The translations under genes and the position numbers were made by a program. Positions 35,227 through 44,986 of a stretch of DNA of 64,000 nt are shown piece by piece (positions within the stretch are counted from its first letter, which is position 1; each line of letters opens with the position of its first letter). The stretch comes from Candidatus Villigracilis proximus (GTDB taxonomy: Bacteria; Chloroflexota; Anaerolineae; Anaerolineales; Villigracilaceae), in the NCBI GenBank assembly GCA_016715195.1, contig JADKBB010000010.1, positions 52,012 through 116,011 of the forward strand, read 5' to 3'. Below the pieces are notes generated by a model, which was not told the DNA's origin, searched no databases, and saw nothing but the letters and a program-made list of their open reading frames with translations.

Positions 35227-36369
35227 TTAAGGCCGCTTGCCTAACTCGACGTTTATATCCAACGTCTCGGCACCGCGCTGGACCGTTAAGACTACCGTGT
35301 CACCCGGGCCTTTGTTCGTAATGAGATAAGCCAGCAATTCATCAAAGGTACGAATGACTCGCCCGTCAATTGCGGTAATCAGATCACCACCCGCCAGCAG
35401 ACTGGGAACACCAGAAGGTGTTGTGCCGGCTTTGATTCCAGCCACATCTGCCGGGCCTCCAGAAACAACATCCGTTACATATGCACCTGTATAAGCGCTC
35501 AAACCAAGCGCCTCAACCATTTCAAGGCTTAAGGAGTCTATGGAAGCAATTCCAAGATATGGATAATCATATTTTCCCTCAGCGATCAGAGAAGGTGCAA
35601 CCCGCTTAACAATGTTAATGGAAATCGCAAACCCGATCCCTGAGTTGGCGGGCTGACCTGTTTCTGTAACGCTGTTGGTGCGAATGGCGCTATTAACTCC
35701 AACCACTTCTCCATTGATATTGAAAAGCGGACCGCCCGAGTTGCCGGGGTTGATCGCCGCATCGGTCTGAATGATATCGCCTGCCGTGAAAGGGCGTCCG
35801 CCGGGAGCTTCGTGGGCTGAGGCTAATGTGCGGCCAAGCGCAGAAATAATACCAACGGTCATGGTGCTGTTCAAACCAAACGGGTTGCCAATGGCAATTA
35901 CGGTCTGACCAACTTTCAGTGAGTCTGAATCGCCAAGCGGCAGCGGATGAAGTTCCGCAGCGGGGGCATCCACTTTAATAATGGCAAGGTCTGAATCCAG
36001 ATCGGTGCCGATCACAGTTCCATATGTCACATAGCCGGATGTAAACCTAACTTCAATGGTAGTAGCGCCTTCGATCACATGAAAGTTGGTAACAATATGT
36101 CCCTGCGCATCATACACAAAACCGGAGCCCTGTCCCTGATCGGTGATGATCGCAACCGTGCCGGGATTTACATTTTCATACAAGGCAACAAGTCCACCCT
36201 GCTCAACCGCAGGATTAACTGCATTTGATTCAATTGGAGCAACAGCTTCAACTGGTGCAATTACGGTAGGCTGCGCTGAAGTTTGCTGCCCGGGCAGAGT
36301 CGGGCTCTGGCAGGCCAGCATGGCCAATATCAAAACTACAAAAGCCAGAAAGCTTTGTTTTGTTTTCAT
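35227..36369 (-). CDS. HtrA/DegP-type trypsin-like serine protease, lipoprotein
   Basis: A 380-residue secreted protease with a lipobox (LAMLACQ, Cys near residue 20), a Pro/Thr-rich linker, and a trypsin domain with His in VTNFHVIEG (near 98), Asp in LDSDLAIIKV (near 128) and Ser in NPGNSGGPLF (near 212). One C-terminal PDZ domain (about 285-375) follows. It functions in extracytoplasmic protein quality control. The gene is preceded by dnaJ 19 bp upstream, so heat-stress co-expression is plausible. Confidence 0.92.
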   Translation of the reverse strand: MKTKQSFLAFVVLILAMLACQSPTLPGQQTSAQPTVIAPVEAVAPIESNAVNPAVEQGGLVALYENVNPGTVAIITDQGQGSGFVYDAQGHIVTNFHVIEGATTIEVRFTSGYVTYGTVIGTDLDSDLAIIKVDAPAAELHPLPLGDSDSLKVGQTVIAIGNPFGLNSTMTVGIISALGRTLASAHEAPGGRPFTAGDIIQTDAAINPGNSGGPLFNINGEVVGVNSAIRTNSVTETGQPANSGIGFAISINIVKRVAPSLIAEGKYDYPYLGIASIDSLSLEMVEALGLSAYTGAYVTDVVSGGPADVAGIKAGTTPSGVPSLLAGGDLITAIDGRVIRTFDELLAYLITNKGPGDTVVLTVQRGAETLDINVELGKRP

Positions 36370-36388
36370 TCAATACTCCTATCAACTT

Positions 36389-37294
36389 TTAAAACTTTAT
36401 ACGGGATGCTTCTTCGATTAATTCTATCTGTTTGGACGACAGGTATTTTGGAATTTGTACTTTTAGTTTCACAAAAAGATCGCCCTTTGTATTTGCGTTT
36501 TTCAAATGCGGCATCCCGCGCCCGGCCAGACGAAAAACCTGATCGACTTGCGTTCCGGGGGGAATACTCAACTTGACCTTGCCCGTGGGCGTTTCCACTT
36601 CTGTATCGCCGCCCAAAATAATTGTAAACACACTTAATGTGGATGTCGTGTATAAGTCCTGACCATCCCTCTCAAACAGACTCTCGTCTGTGATATTTAC
36701 GATCAAATAGAGATCGAGTCCTTCGGGTCCCGCACCTGCCACCCGGACTTTGGAACCTGTCTTCACTCCGGCAGGGATGCGCACCTGTAACTTGCGTCCA
36801 TTGGTTTGTAACTGACGCATGGTGCCTTCGTAGGCTTCCTGAAAAGAGATATCCACTTCCTGTTGATATCCCTGCTGTTGTTGCATCGCCTGATTGCGCG
36901 CAGAAGAGCGGACAGCCTCACCAAAGATCGAACGGAAGAAATCTGAAAAATTACCGCCAGCGCCGGCAAATGGATCTCCCGCATTTCCATAACCGCGTTG
37001 TGACCCTTGTTGCTGCTGGAACCAATCGTCCCATTGAAAATCACCCGGCCGTCCGCCTTTCGTACGGAAGTCGGAATATGCGCTCCCAAGTTGATCGTAA
37101 CGGGCGCGTTTTTTATCATCACTTAAAACCTGATACGCCTCGTTGATCTCCTTGAATTTATCCTCGGCTTTTTTATCGCCGGGATTTTTATCAGGGTGAA
37201 ACTGCATGGCAAGTTTGCGATATGCCGTACGAATTTCATCAGCGCTAGATTTACGTTCCACACCAAGGATTTTGTAGTAGTCTTTGTAGTCCAT
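36389..37294 (-). CDS. DnaJ/CbpA-type co-chaperone
   Basis: A 301-residue Hsp40. J domain residues 1-70 with HPD in MQFHPDKNPGD, a Gly/Phe- and Gln-rich linker (WFQQQQGSQRGYGNAGDPF), then two beta-sandwich substrate-binding domains. The Cys-rich zinc finger is absent, so it is the CbpA (type B) class. The start at 37294 (MDYKDYYKILGV) matches the family. It partners with DnaK, which is not in the window. Confidence 0.92.
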   Translation of the reverse strand: MDYKDYYKILGVERKSSADEIRTAYRKLAMQFHPDKNPGDKKAEDKFKEINEAYQVLSDDKKRARYDQLGSAYSDFRTKGGRPGDFQWDDWFQQQQGSQRGYGNAGDPFAGAGGNFSDFFRSIFGEAVRSSARNQAMQQQQGYQQEVDISFQEAYEGTMRQLQTNGRKLQVRIPAGVKTGSKVRVAGAGPEGLDLYLIVNITDESLFERDGQDLYTTSTLSVFTIILGGDTEVETPTGKVKLSIPPGTQVDQVFRLAGRGMPHLKNANTKGDLFVKLKVQIPKYLSSKQIELIEEASRIKF

Positions 37295-37420
37295 AATCCT
37301 ATTGTTATCACCGCGTAATTGGCAAGTCAAGCGCCCAAAGGACACACTAACACAACTCTAACCTGTCTATTTTGTGATACAGTTGCAAAAATTATTCTAA
37401 AAAGAAAAGATGAGTGGATG

Positions 37421-38004
37421 ATGAAATCAATATGTGTTTTTTGTGGGTCTTCTGACTCTGTCCATGCGGACTATCTCAACGCTGCACGTCAGCTCGGAAA
37501 CCTGCTGGCTCAAAAAGGATCCGCCTGATCTATGGCGGCGGCAAAACCGGTTTAATGGGAGCTGTGGCCAATGGCACCATGCAAGCAGGCGGAGAAGTGA
37601 TCGGCGTCATCATTCCCTCCATGAATACCCCTGCACTGGCTCACACCGGCCTCACCCGTCTGGAAGTGGCTCCTGATATGCATGGACGCAAGGCGCGCAT
37701 GCACGAGCTTGCTGAGGGCTACATTGCCCTGCCCGGCGGATATGGCACTTGGGATGAACTCTTTGAAGCCATCACCTGGGCGCAAACCGGAGCACACGAA
37801 AAGCCAGTCGGCATGCTCAACGTGCGCGAGTATTACAATCCGCTGCTGGCCGCGATGGATCACGCTGTTGCCGAGGGATTCGTTTACCCGGAACATCGCA
37901 CAGCCGTGTTCTGCGACACTGACCCGCTTAAATTATTGGGTGACATGGAAAAATATAAGCATCCACACGATGCGGTCAAACGATGGCTGAAAGAAGATCA
38001 ATAA
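37421..38004 (+). CDS. LOG family protein (TIGR00730; frameshifted)
   Basis: Two frames form one LOG-type nucleotide 5'-monophosphate phosphoribohydrolase. ATG 37421 opens MKSICVFCGSSD, and the first frame stops at about 37528 after LLAQKGSA; the other frame resumes with RLIYGGGKTGLMG. One missing base at about 37515-37520 restores the usual G-x-RLIYGGG. The catalytic PGGYGTWDELFE motif lies near 37735. Family members release cytokinin-like bases or act on AMP. An ATG 3 bp earlier is an alternative start. Confidence 0.85.
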
Positions 38005-38817
38005 AAAGACCGGAACGTATAAAATTCCAGTTCGCATCCAAAGAAAAGCTGCCGCAGAGTCAACTCTGAGGCAGCTTTTTTCTATTCTCTTCATCAGCAA
38101 GCTGATGGACTCAGAATCGCGAAATGATGATTCTATAAAGTGATTAAGTTTACCTTCAACAAGTTTTTCCTTTTCTTCGCCTTTGCGCAAGATCCACGCT
38201 TCCCCGCGGACAAGGGTGGTCTTTTTCCCGTCCATTTTGACATGGGCATCATCAGACAACATGATGACGGGATTATCATGAAAGAAATGATAATCTGAAA
38301 GCCAGTCATCTTTTACAGATTGACCATATGCATCCAATGGATAATGCGGCGAAAAATTAAAAGGGGATGCGTTCAACCCTTCAAAATGTGACGTTTCAAC
38401 GGTGTTCATATCTTTGGAGGTGAGGATGTTTGGTCCGCACAAGGTGGCGCCGGCGCTGAAGGCCACAACAGGCAAACCGGCCAATACTTTCTTACGCAGG
38501 AAGAGCATCAACCGACTGACGTGTAGGCGGTGATTCAATAAAAATGTATTTCCGCCCGGAATATACACCAACGCAGCACGGCGGATAATATCCTCCATCA
38601 CGGTTAATGACATAGTCTCTGCGTTGATCGTTTCCAGCCGCGCCAGTTTTCGAAAGGCGTCTTCTGTATCAGCCTGCCATCTTTCTGCATACAAAGAAGC
38701 CAGCGGAATATAAGCCACGGTCGCTTCGGGTTTGTCTTCCAGATACGGGCGGCTGGCATCAATAATATAGCGGATGTCGTCCCTGCCGGGGGATGAAAAG
38801 AGATGGAGGTTTGGCAT
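37933..38817 (-). CDS. peptidase E (S51 family) dipeptidase
   Basis: A Ser peptidase of the class I glutamine amidotransferase-like fold. The nucleophile is in VVAFSAGATLCGPN (Ser near residue 121), the substrate loop is YIPGGNTFLL (near 85), and a catalytic His is expected in DYHFFHDNP. Normal homologues are about 230 residues; the frame here runs to 294 residues, through the terminator hairpin and 72 bp into the convergent LOG gene. The tail after about residue 226 is therefore probably out of frame (an indel near 38140-38160). Confidence 0.82.
   Translation of the reverse strand: MPNLHLFSSPGRDDIRYIIDASRPYLEDKPEATVAYIPLASLYAERWQADTEDAFRKLARLETINAETMSLTVMEDIIRRAALVYIPGGNTFLLNHRLHVSRLMLFLRKKVLAGLPVVAFSAGATLCGPNILTSKDMNTVETSHFEGLNASPFNFSPHYPLDAYGQSVKDDWLSDYHFFHDNPVIMLSDDAHVKMDGKKTTLVRGEAWILRKGEEKEKLVEGKLNHFIESSFRDSESISLLMKRIEKSCLRVDSAAAFLWMRTGILYVPVFLLIFFQPSFDRIVWMLIFFHVTQ
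38044..38081. terminator. bidirectional terminator
   Basis: AAAAGCTGCCGCAGAGT / ACTCTGAGGCAGCTTTT with a CA loop and flanking T run; it lies inside the extended peptidase E frame. Confidence 0.9.
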
Positions 38818-38886
38818 TATTGCTCTCCGTTTCTGGCAGAAAAAACCTTAACCAAGAAGGGTCACCAAGGTACACAAAGGGTGTTT

Positions 38887-39696
38887 TCAAAGCTTTTTCC
38901 TTTGTGACTCTTTGTCCCCCTTTGGGTTAAAAAAAATACTTAAAAAAGGGGGGTTTTTGGTCAGAATGATCGGTTCATCTTTGGTGACGATGACCGTATG
39001 CTCAAATTGAGCGGCGATGGTCCGGTCAATTGTCCGCAGGGACCAGCCATCGCGTTCTTCGTGGACATGTCCTTTGCCGGTGGTGAGAAAAGGCTCAATG
39101 GCCAGAACCAGTCCTTCGGTCAGAATGCGATCGTCTTTCGGCTTGAAATAGTTGAAGACTTCGGTTGGTTCCTCGTGCAGTTTATGTCCGATGCCGTGTC
39201 CGGTCAGATCAAAGATGACTCCGTAGCCGTGTTGTTTGGCTTCCTCTTGAATGGTCTTGCCGATCAAGTTAAGCGGATTGCCGGCGCGAGCCACGCTCAC
39301 GGCTTTTTCAAGCGCGGATCGGGCAGCGGCCAGCATTTTTTCATATTCGGGCACGTGTTTGGCGAGCACCATCGAAGCGCCGGTATCTCCATAGTAGCCG
39401 TTCATTTCAGCGGAGACATCGATGTTGATCAGATCGCCTTCGCGCATGACGCGGTCACCGGGGATGCCGTGCGCGATGATCGGCGAAACGCTGATGCAGG
39501 TGGCGCCAGGGAAGTGATACATCGCCATCGGTGCGGAGCGCGCGCCTTCTTTTTCAAGAAACTTCAATCCAATATCATCCAGTTCGCCGGTGGTCATGCC
39601 GGGTTTGGCGCTTTCCATCATTTTCTTTAACGTCATGGCACAAATGTGGCCAATGGCTTTTAAATGTTTAATATCGTTCTCTGATTCGACGATCAT
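38887..39696 (-). CDS. map: methionine aminopeptidase type I
   Basis: Removes the initiator Met from nascent proteins. The five metal ligands are visible: Asp in INIDVSAEM, Asp in YYGDTGASM, His in GHGIGHKLHEEP, Glu in LAIEPFL and Glu in QFEHTVIV. The C-terminus normally ends just after EPIILT; here 22 extra residues follow a C6T6 homopolymer at 38942-38954. Removing one T gives ILTKNPPF and a stop, so the tail is probably an indel artefact. Its ATG overlaps the tmk stop by 4 bp. Confidence 0.93.
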   Translation of the reverse strand: MIVESENDIKHLKAIGHICAMTLKKMMESAKPGMTTGELDDIGLKFLEKEGARSAPMAMYHFPGATCISVSPIIAHGIPGDRVMREGDLINIDVSAEMNGYYGDTGASMVLAKHVPEYEKMLAAARSALEKAVSVARAGNPLNLIGKTIQEEAKQHGYGVIFDLTGHGIGHKLHEEPTEVFNYFKPKDDRILTEGLVLAIEPFLTTGKGHVHEERDGWSLRTIDRTIAAQFEHTVIVTKDEPIILTKNPPFLSIFFNPKGDKESQRKKL

Positions 39697-40313
39697 TTTT
39701 TGTTCAATCCTTTAATAATGACTTCCTTCAACTCCGCCTGCACATCATCCCACTTTTGATCTGAGTTGACCACAACCCAGCGTTGCGGTTCCTGTTTTAC
39801 CAGTTCGAGATAGCCGCGGCGCACGCGTTGATGAAATTCAACGGTGTAGGCGTCCATGCGATTCCATTCCATTTCATTTTGAATTTTGCGTTTCAAGCCA
39901 ACTTCAATATCGAGGTCGAGCAAAATGGTCAGGTCGGGAGTCAGGCCGCCGGTGGCGTATTTCACCAGCCCGCGGACTTGTTCCAGATCCTGTTGATGTC
40001 CGTAGCCTTGATAGGCAATCGTTGAATCATAATAGCGGTCAGAGATGACGATCTCACCCACTGCCAAACGCGGCTTGATGACCTGTTCCACGATCTGCGC
40101 GCGCGCGGCTTGATAGAGCAGGGTCTCTGTCCGCGGGTGCATTTCTGCATTTTTCAGATCATGCAGAATATCGCGGATCTGTTCGCTGATGGTCGTGCCG
40201 CCCGGTTCACGGGTGGGGAATACGGTGTGTCCCTTCTCGCGCAGATATTCCACGAGGTAGGGGATGTGTGATGTTTTGCCGGAGCCTTCGGGGCCTTCGA
40301 GTGTAATGAACAT
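39693..40313 (-). CDS. tmk: thymidylate kinase
   Basis: A 206-residue dTMP kinase: P-loop ITLEGPEGSGKTSHI (residues 3-17), substrate motif PTREPGGTTISE, and DRYYDSTIAYQG (near 95). The Gly/Ser/Lys P-loop is complete and the length is typical. It is translationally coupled to map downstream. A run of reiterated GGTC/GTGGAC words lies between it and the upstream ATPase gene. Confidence 0.95.
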   Translation of the reverse strand: MFITLEGPEGSGKTSHIPYLVEYLREKGHTVFPTREPGGTTISEQIRDILHDLKNAEMHPRTETLLYQAARAQIVEQVIKPRLAVGEIVISDRYYDSTIAYQGYGHQQDLEQVRGLVKYATGGLTPDLTILLDLDIEVGLKRKIQNEMEWNRMDAYTVEFHQRVRRGYLELVKQEPQRWVVVNSDQKWDDVQAELKEVIIKGLNKK

Positions 40314-40364
40314 GGTGTTTGGAATTTCTTTCCTTGAATATTTTTCTGCGTTTTATTGTAACAA

Positions 40365-40427
40365 AAGACCGTGGACGGCGGACAATAGACCACCATCCAC
40401 GGTCAACGGTCTGTCGTCTGTGGTCTA
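40365..40427. repeat. reiterated GTCCGTGGAC-type word repeat
   Basis: About 60 bp composed of permutations of GACCGT, GGTCTA, CCACGGTC and GTCCGC in both orientations. It overlaps the stop codon of the R3H ATPase gene. A shorter version (GGTCCATCGTCTACAGTCCACGGTCT) lies at 27533-27558. Confidence 0.7.
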
Positions 40428-42044
40428 TTCCCTAAAAATTCTCACATGCCTGCGTGGTTCTTTGCCATATGAGTGACTGATCAGTTCTGCGCTGCGTGCC
40501 ATTTCGTGTTGAATTCTGCGAACCAGTGAAGTGCCGGGCGGAAGGTCCACCCAGCGCTCGCCGTTGAGGACAGCGGAGATGGCCTGCTGTGTTTCTTCGC
40601 GCACGCCATCCATCTTGTCACGCGGATGTTGCTGCTCGCTCAGGTTATATAGATCGCCGAGGAACTGCTCCACTTGCGCCACTGTGTTTGCACGCAAAAC
40701 ATAAATGGGCAGCCCGCGATGTTCGGCATCCATCACCGTTTGCTCACGGTTACGATAATAGGTGCGCAGGGTAACGAGCGCGTCAGCTTCCTCCACGTCG
40801 GTTACGATCACAGCGGGCACGCCGAGTCTTTTCGCGGCTTGCGCGAGTCTGTTGCGGGCCACGCCATAGGCAAACACGCGCACCGTTTGCAAAGGCGCTG
40901 TCAGCATGGATGGAGTCTGATTGGGTGTTGGAGTCTGCCCTTCGATAACGGGATCAGCTTTCCCCGAAGCCGGATCCGTGGATTGACGTCCACGACGGGG
41001 AGCCTTAACCACTTCCCGCGCTTCCATCTTGGACTTTGGAGCGGGTGCGGTTTTCTCGATCACGATCTTCCCTTCGGCATCGCGCGTGCGTAATTCGGGC
41101 GGCACAGGAATGCCGCGCAGGAGCGAATCCACCGAAGCTGAAATATCCAGATGCACCGCGAAACGATCACGGGTTTGGATTTCGATCACGACATCAAAGG
41201 TCGGAGGCGAGCGGCGCTCAAGCACTGTTTTCTGCGTGCCGCGCCGGCGGGCTTCTTCATCTGAAAGTGTGACCGCTTCGATGCCGCCGATCAGATCGCT
41301 GAGAGTTGGGTTGAGTAAAAGATTATCGAGGGTTTGTCCGTGCGCCGTGCCGATCAACTGCACACCGCGCTCGGCAATCGTGCGCGCTGCGGCAGCTTCA
41401 AGCTCGCGGCCAATTTCATCAATGACGATCACTTCAGGGTTGTGATTTTCAACCGCTTCGATCATCACTTCATGCTGCAGCATGGGCTGGCTGACTTGCA
41501 TACGGCGCGCACGTCCCACGGCGGGATGCGGCACATCACCGTCGCCGCCGATCTCGTTGGATGTATCCACGATGACGACGCGTTTGTTCTCTGCGAGAAT
41601 GCGGGCAGCTTCACGCAGGAGAGTCGTTTTGCCAACGCCAGGCCGGCCAAGGATCAGCACAGACTTGCCTGATTCGATAATGTCTTGAATGATATCCACG
41701 GTGCCGTACACAGCGCGGCCAACGCGGCAGGTGAGTCCCACCACTGCGCCGAGCCGGTTGCGAATGGCCGAGATGCGATGAAGTGTGCGCTCCATGCCCG
41801 CGCGATTATCCGCGTCAAAAGTTCCGATGCGTTCGGTGATGTGATCAATGTCGGGGCGCGCGATCTCTTTTTCAGAAAGGACGATCTCGCCTTCCACGAA
41901 TCGCGCAGCGGGCACACGGCCCAGGTCAATGACGATCTCCAACAGCTTTTCACTGTTATTCGCCTTTTCCACCGCACGGCGGATATTCAGCGGGAGAACG
42001 TCAAGAAGTGCTTCCAGATCGTCTGTAATTCGATGTTGAGTCAT
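40425..42044 (-). CDS. R3H domain AAA ATPase (Ycf45/SpoIIIAA-like)
   Basis: A 539-residue protein. The N-terminal P-loop ATPase has Walker A LILGRPGVGKTTLLRE (near residue 133), Walker B VIVIDEIGRELE (near 205) and the conserved GTAHGQTLDNLL. The C-terminal third carries a coil of YGVARNRLAQAAKRL type and ends in an R3H domain (ERWVDLPPGTSLVRRIQHEMA), which binds single-stranded nucleic acid. A Pro-rich linker (350-395) joins them. Function in the cell is unknown; cyanobacterial and plastid homologues are called Ycf45. Confidence 0.87.
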   Translation of the reverse strand: MTQHRITDDLEALLDVLPLNIRRAVEKANNSEKLLEIVIDLGRVPAARFVEGEIVLSEKEIARPDIDHITERIGTFDADNRAGMERTLHRISAIRNRLGAVVGLTCRVGRAVYGTVDIIQDIIESGKSVLILGRPGVGKTTLLREAARILAENKRVVIVDTSNEIGGDGDVPHPAVGRARRMQVSQPMLQHEVMIEAVENHNPEVIVIDEIGRELEAAAARTIAERGVQLIGTAHGQTLDNLLLNPTLSDLIGGIEAVTLSDEEARRRGTQKTVLERRSPPTFDVVIEIQTRDRFAVHLDISASVDSLLRGIPVPPELRTRDAEGKIVIEKTAPAPKSKMEAREVVKAPRRGRQSTDPASGKADPVIEGQTPTPNQTPSMLTAPLQTVRVFAYGVARNRLAQAAKRLGVPAVIVTDVEEADALVTLRTYYRNREQTVMDAEHRGLPIYVLRANTVAQVEQFLGDLYNLSEQQHPRDKMDGVREETQQAISAVLNGERWVDLPPGTSLVRRIQHEMARSAELISHSYGKEPRRHVRIFRE

Positions 42045-42335
42045 AGTTAAGGTACCAGATTGAAAGTGTCATTTATCAAGGACACACTTTTATATAAAAA
42101 GGAAAGGAGAAAGAGGAAAGAAAATACTTGCATCGCGTACGCAAAGCGTCCACTGCCTGCGCGATATACGGGGATTTGGTTAGAGAAGAATGTAGTTGAG
42201 CATAGTAGAGTACCGCCTATTAAGGGAGTGTCACGTTTCACGCGTCGGGCTTGCCCGCAGCCCTGACGTTAAATTGGCGTCACGTGCAGGCCTATTATAG
42301 CAGTGTAGTCATTAACGAAAAATTAAAGGCTTGTG
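42045..42335. other. 291-bp intergenic region with long leader of the R3H ATPase
   Basis: On the minus strand an extended -10 promoter TGCTATAAT (TATAAT at plus 42294-42299) would start a transcript about 240 nt upstream of the ATPase ATG. The leader contains GGGCTGCGGGCAAGCCC (hairpin), several palindromic GCGTACGC/CACGTGACG segments and a pyrimidine-rich tract before the gene. It may be a structured leader or small RNA; I do not recognise the class. Confidence 0.45.
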
Positions 42336-43185
42336 TTAATTTCGTTGAAATGCCTGACTCACAGAGGTGCTTTTCTTGTGCCAATTTCTAAGCACCAGAC
42401 AAATTACCGGCAGACTGAGAGTAAACCCGGAAAGATGAATGGCCTTTCTATTCAGCAAAGTGACAGCAACGAAATAATTCCTGCCATTTCGGGTTTGGGT
42501 GTAACGCAGGTCAATGGAAGATATTTCCTTTGCGCTGAAGGTTTTTTGATTGAAGAGATAATCAATGACAATCGTATCTCCTTGAATTGTCACAGATTGC
42601 GGGGTGGTAAATACTGAGACAACAGAGATCAACCCAAATACGACAAATACCAGAAACGGGGCCAATATATCACCCGCTTGTGTAAGCGCAAAAAATCCCA
42701 GGCCAGCCAGCAAAAATAGACCGACCAGTGAAAAAATGATCGTGCCCGCCCAACTTTTTTTCATTTCAGCATATTCCAGCGGACTGAATAGATCGGGACG
42801 TTTCATGCCGATCCAGTTAACGACCTCGTCGTAACCGGGCAACTGCGTGGCGGGGGCCACCGTCACATCTCCATCAAAATTATGTAATTTAATGGCATAT
42901 CCCCTGCCCGAAACACGGCTGACTTCGCTCCAGCGCAGCGACTTTGTGCCCAGTAAAGTTTTGGTGGAAATTTCGTCCTCTGAAATAATTGTTTGGGCTG
43001 TGGCTCGAACTACGAGAAATATAAAAAGAAAAACAAACAACAGTGCGAACGGAATCATCACCATTAAAACGTGAAGGGTCAGAATCACCGGCGGCAAAGA
43101 AGAACGCGGACAAAAGAATAGCAAACATTAAAAACAGAAGGCCAAATAAAAATGGGGAGTTCTTGTACACACGAGGTTCGTTCAT
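42336..43185 (-). CDS. membrane protein of unknown function (frameshifted)
   Basis: ATG 43185 (AAGGAAA upstream) opens MNEPRVYKNSPFLFGLLFLM, one membrane helix, then the frame must shift at about 43075-43095 (one surplus base) to LHVLMVMIPFALLFVFLFI and continue to 42336. The combined protein of about 280 residues has four or five membrane helices and two soluble beta-rich segments (TIISEDEISTKTLLGTKSL and VTIQGDTIVIDYLFNQKTF) that look like PH-like/YdbS-type bPH2 repeats. This family guess is weak. Confidence 0.6.
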
Positions 43186-43241
43186 GATATTTTCCTTTTC
43201 CATTCTGTAAACATACGCAAATGAAATGACCGGGTTGCCTG

Positions 43242-44813
43242 TTATTTTACTTTTCCCCAATCCACATGGGGGGAATCTTTTAACAAAAATAACCAGACAT
43301 TTTTGTATTTAACACGCACATAATACTCTTCGCCCCAAACGCTCAAATTTTGCGAGCCCCACTCAAGTCCCTGCACATAAGTGGGGCGTAATTCCTTGAT
43401 CGAGTAATTCAAGTCATATTTATTATGCCCGGGGACGCTGTTCATCCCGTTCCAGGCGATCTTCCCGGAAAGGTCAGGCGGCAGGTTGGCAATGTATGGG
43501 TCAGACTTGCCGAGAAAATCCAGCGCAACACGATCGACATAATAAGGGAGAGTGCCCGCCCAAAAAACACCAATGGACGCATTTTCATCGGTCACCGCAT
43601 TGATGGCTATCGCTTCATCCACATGCTTGCGCGCAGCTTCGTTATCGAAGGGATAATCAACAAGTGACATCTCACGCAAAAAGCGGAAGTCTGCTTGCAG
43701 TAAGCCGCCAAAGATCAATATCGCAAGCAAACCGTTATACGCGAAACCTTTTATTTGAGGGGTTTTAGTCAATATCGCATCACACGCCAATACAAACAGG
43801 ATCAACAAAAAAGGCATCGTTGGCGACATCATGCGCCAATAATTCCACGGGTCGCCGCCGACATAGATTTGATAACCAATGGAGATCAAGAAAAAAACAA
43901 AGAGATATATTTTTGGCTTCGAGACTTTAAAAAATATCCCGGCAAAAGCAAGCAGCAGCACAAAACCGGTCTCGTTCAAAAACGGCTGGACGAATCCCCA
44001 GCCGTTTCGTACTCTCTCAAACAGCGGCATACCCACCAGCTTCAAGGTGTAGGTATTGGGCAGCATCTCTCCATAGTAAGCGTAGCGGAATACGGTTTGA
44101 CCGATCACGAACAGACCATATATAAATCCAGCCGCGAAAAATGCATATATAAACCTTCGTCCATTTTTCAGCGTTTGCGTTAAATACAGAAAAGCCAACA
44201 CAGCAAAGAGCAGGGAATCATTGCGCGTGAGATAACACAAGCCAAAACTAACGGACATGAACCAGAGATATCTGGCTTCCAGTTTTTCAACGTATAGCAA
44301 TGAACACAGCACACCTGCACTGAGTAAAAATGCCAGCAAACCGGTTCCCATACCCAGCAAAGACCAATAGTTCAAAGGATAATACAATAAGACTACGGTA
44401 AATAATAAATAACGCATGAAAACTTTTTCTTTGTTCCTGATGAGCTCAAAAATTTTCAAGGCAAAAAATGCCGTGCCAAGCACAAAGAAAACCCCCGTTA
44501 ATTGAATGACCAGTACCGCGTAACGTTTATCAAAGACCAGCGCCGCGAGTGACATCAATAACGTCATCAGCAGATTGGTGTATCCTTCCACGCGCTCACC
44601 CGCATTCCAGACCAGTCCATTTCCATGCGCGAGGTTGTATGCATAGCGCATGGAGATCATGGCATCATCAAAGAGGTTGAAATAGCGCCGCCCATCCACG
44701 GCTGCATAAGAGGAATGATAAATAAACGCCAGCGCCCAGCCAATAAAAAGCATGGACAATAGCAGGAATACCCAATTCTGTTTTGAGTACGCGTGAAGTT
44801 TTTTCATCTGCAT
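43242..44813 (-). CDS. GT-C fold membrane glycosyltransferase (AftB-like)
   Basis: A 523-residue protein with about 10-11 membrane helices and a C-terminal extracytoplasmic domain. The first periplasmic loop carries NLFDDAMISMRYAYNLAHGN followed by GLVWNAGERVEGYTN, the acidic-pair signature of polyprenyl-phosphate-sugar glycosyltransferases, close to mycobacterial AftB-type arabinofuranosyltransferases. Such enzymes use lipid-linked sugars, which fits the DPPR-synthase-like gene at 7.1-8.0 kb. The start may instead be the Met at 44807. Confidence 0.75.
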   Translation of the reverse strand: MQMKKLHAYSKQNWVFLLLSMLFIGWALAFIYHSSYAAVDGRRYFNLFDDAMISMRYAYNLAHGNGLVWNAGERVEGYTNLLMTLLMSLAALVFDKRYAVLVIQLTGVFFVLGTAFFALKIFELIRNKEKVFMRYLLFTVVLLYYPLNYWSLLGMGTGLLAFLLSAGVLCSLLYVEKLEARYLWFMSVSFGLCYLTRNDSLLFAVLAFLYLTQTLKNGRRFIYAFFAAGFIYGLFVIGQTVFRYAYYGEMLPNTYTLKLVGMPLFERVRNGWGFVQPFLNETGFVLLLAFAGIFFKVSKPKIYLFVFFLISIGYQIYVGGDPWNYWRMMSPTMPFLLILFVLACDAILTKTPQIKGFAYNGLLAILIFGGLLQADFRFLREMSLVDYPFDNEAARKHVDEAIAINAVTDENASIGVFWAGTLPYYVDRVALDFLGKSDPYIANLPPDLSGKIAWNGMNSVPGHNKYDLNYSIKELRPTYVQGLEWGSQNLSVWGEEYYVRVKYKNVWLFLLKDSPHVDWGKVK

Positions 44814-44918
44814 GGTTTTCTTAGATCAGGGAAGATGCAAATATATTACCATAAAGATTTTTCGGGCAGACCGTATAACCGCAGCTATTTTCACCTCCCG
44901 CTCTCCATCCATCCCCTG

Positions 44919-44967
44919 TATAATGGAATATCGTAATTAAATACAAAACGCGGGAGCAATCTCCCGC
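44919..44967 (+). promoter_or_regulatory. -10 box and 5'-UTR hairpin before the DUF389 gene
   Basis: TATAAT at 44919-44924, then a 7-bp hairpin GCGGGAG / CTCCCGC with a CAAT loop (44950-44967) between the presumed start site and the ATG at 44987. Confidence 0.5.
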
Positions 44968-44986
44968 ACTCCAGAAAAAAAACCTT

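Noticed and set aside
38998..39630. 210-residue plus-strand open frame
   Set aside because: Antisense to map, whose metal ligands and coupling with tmk are clear.
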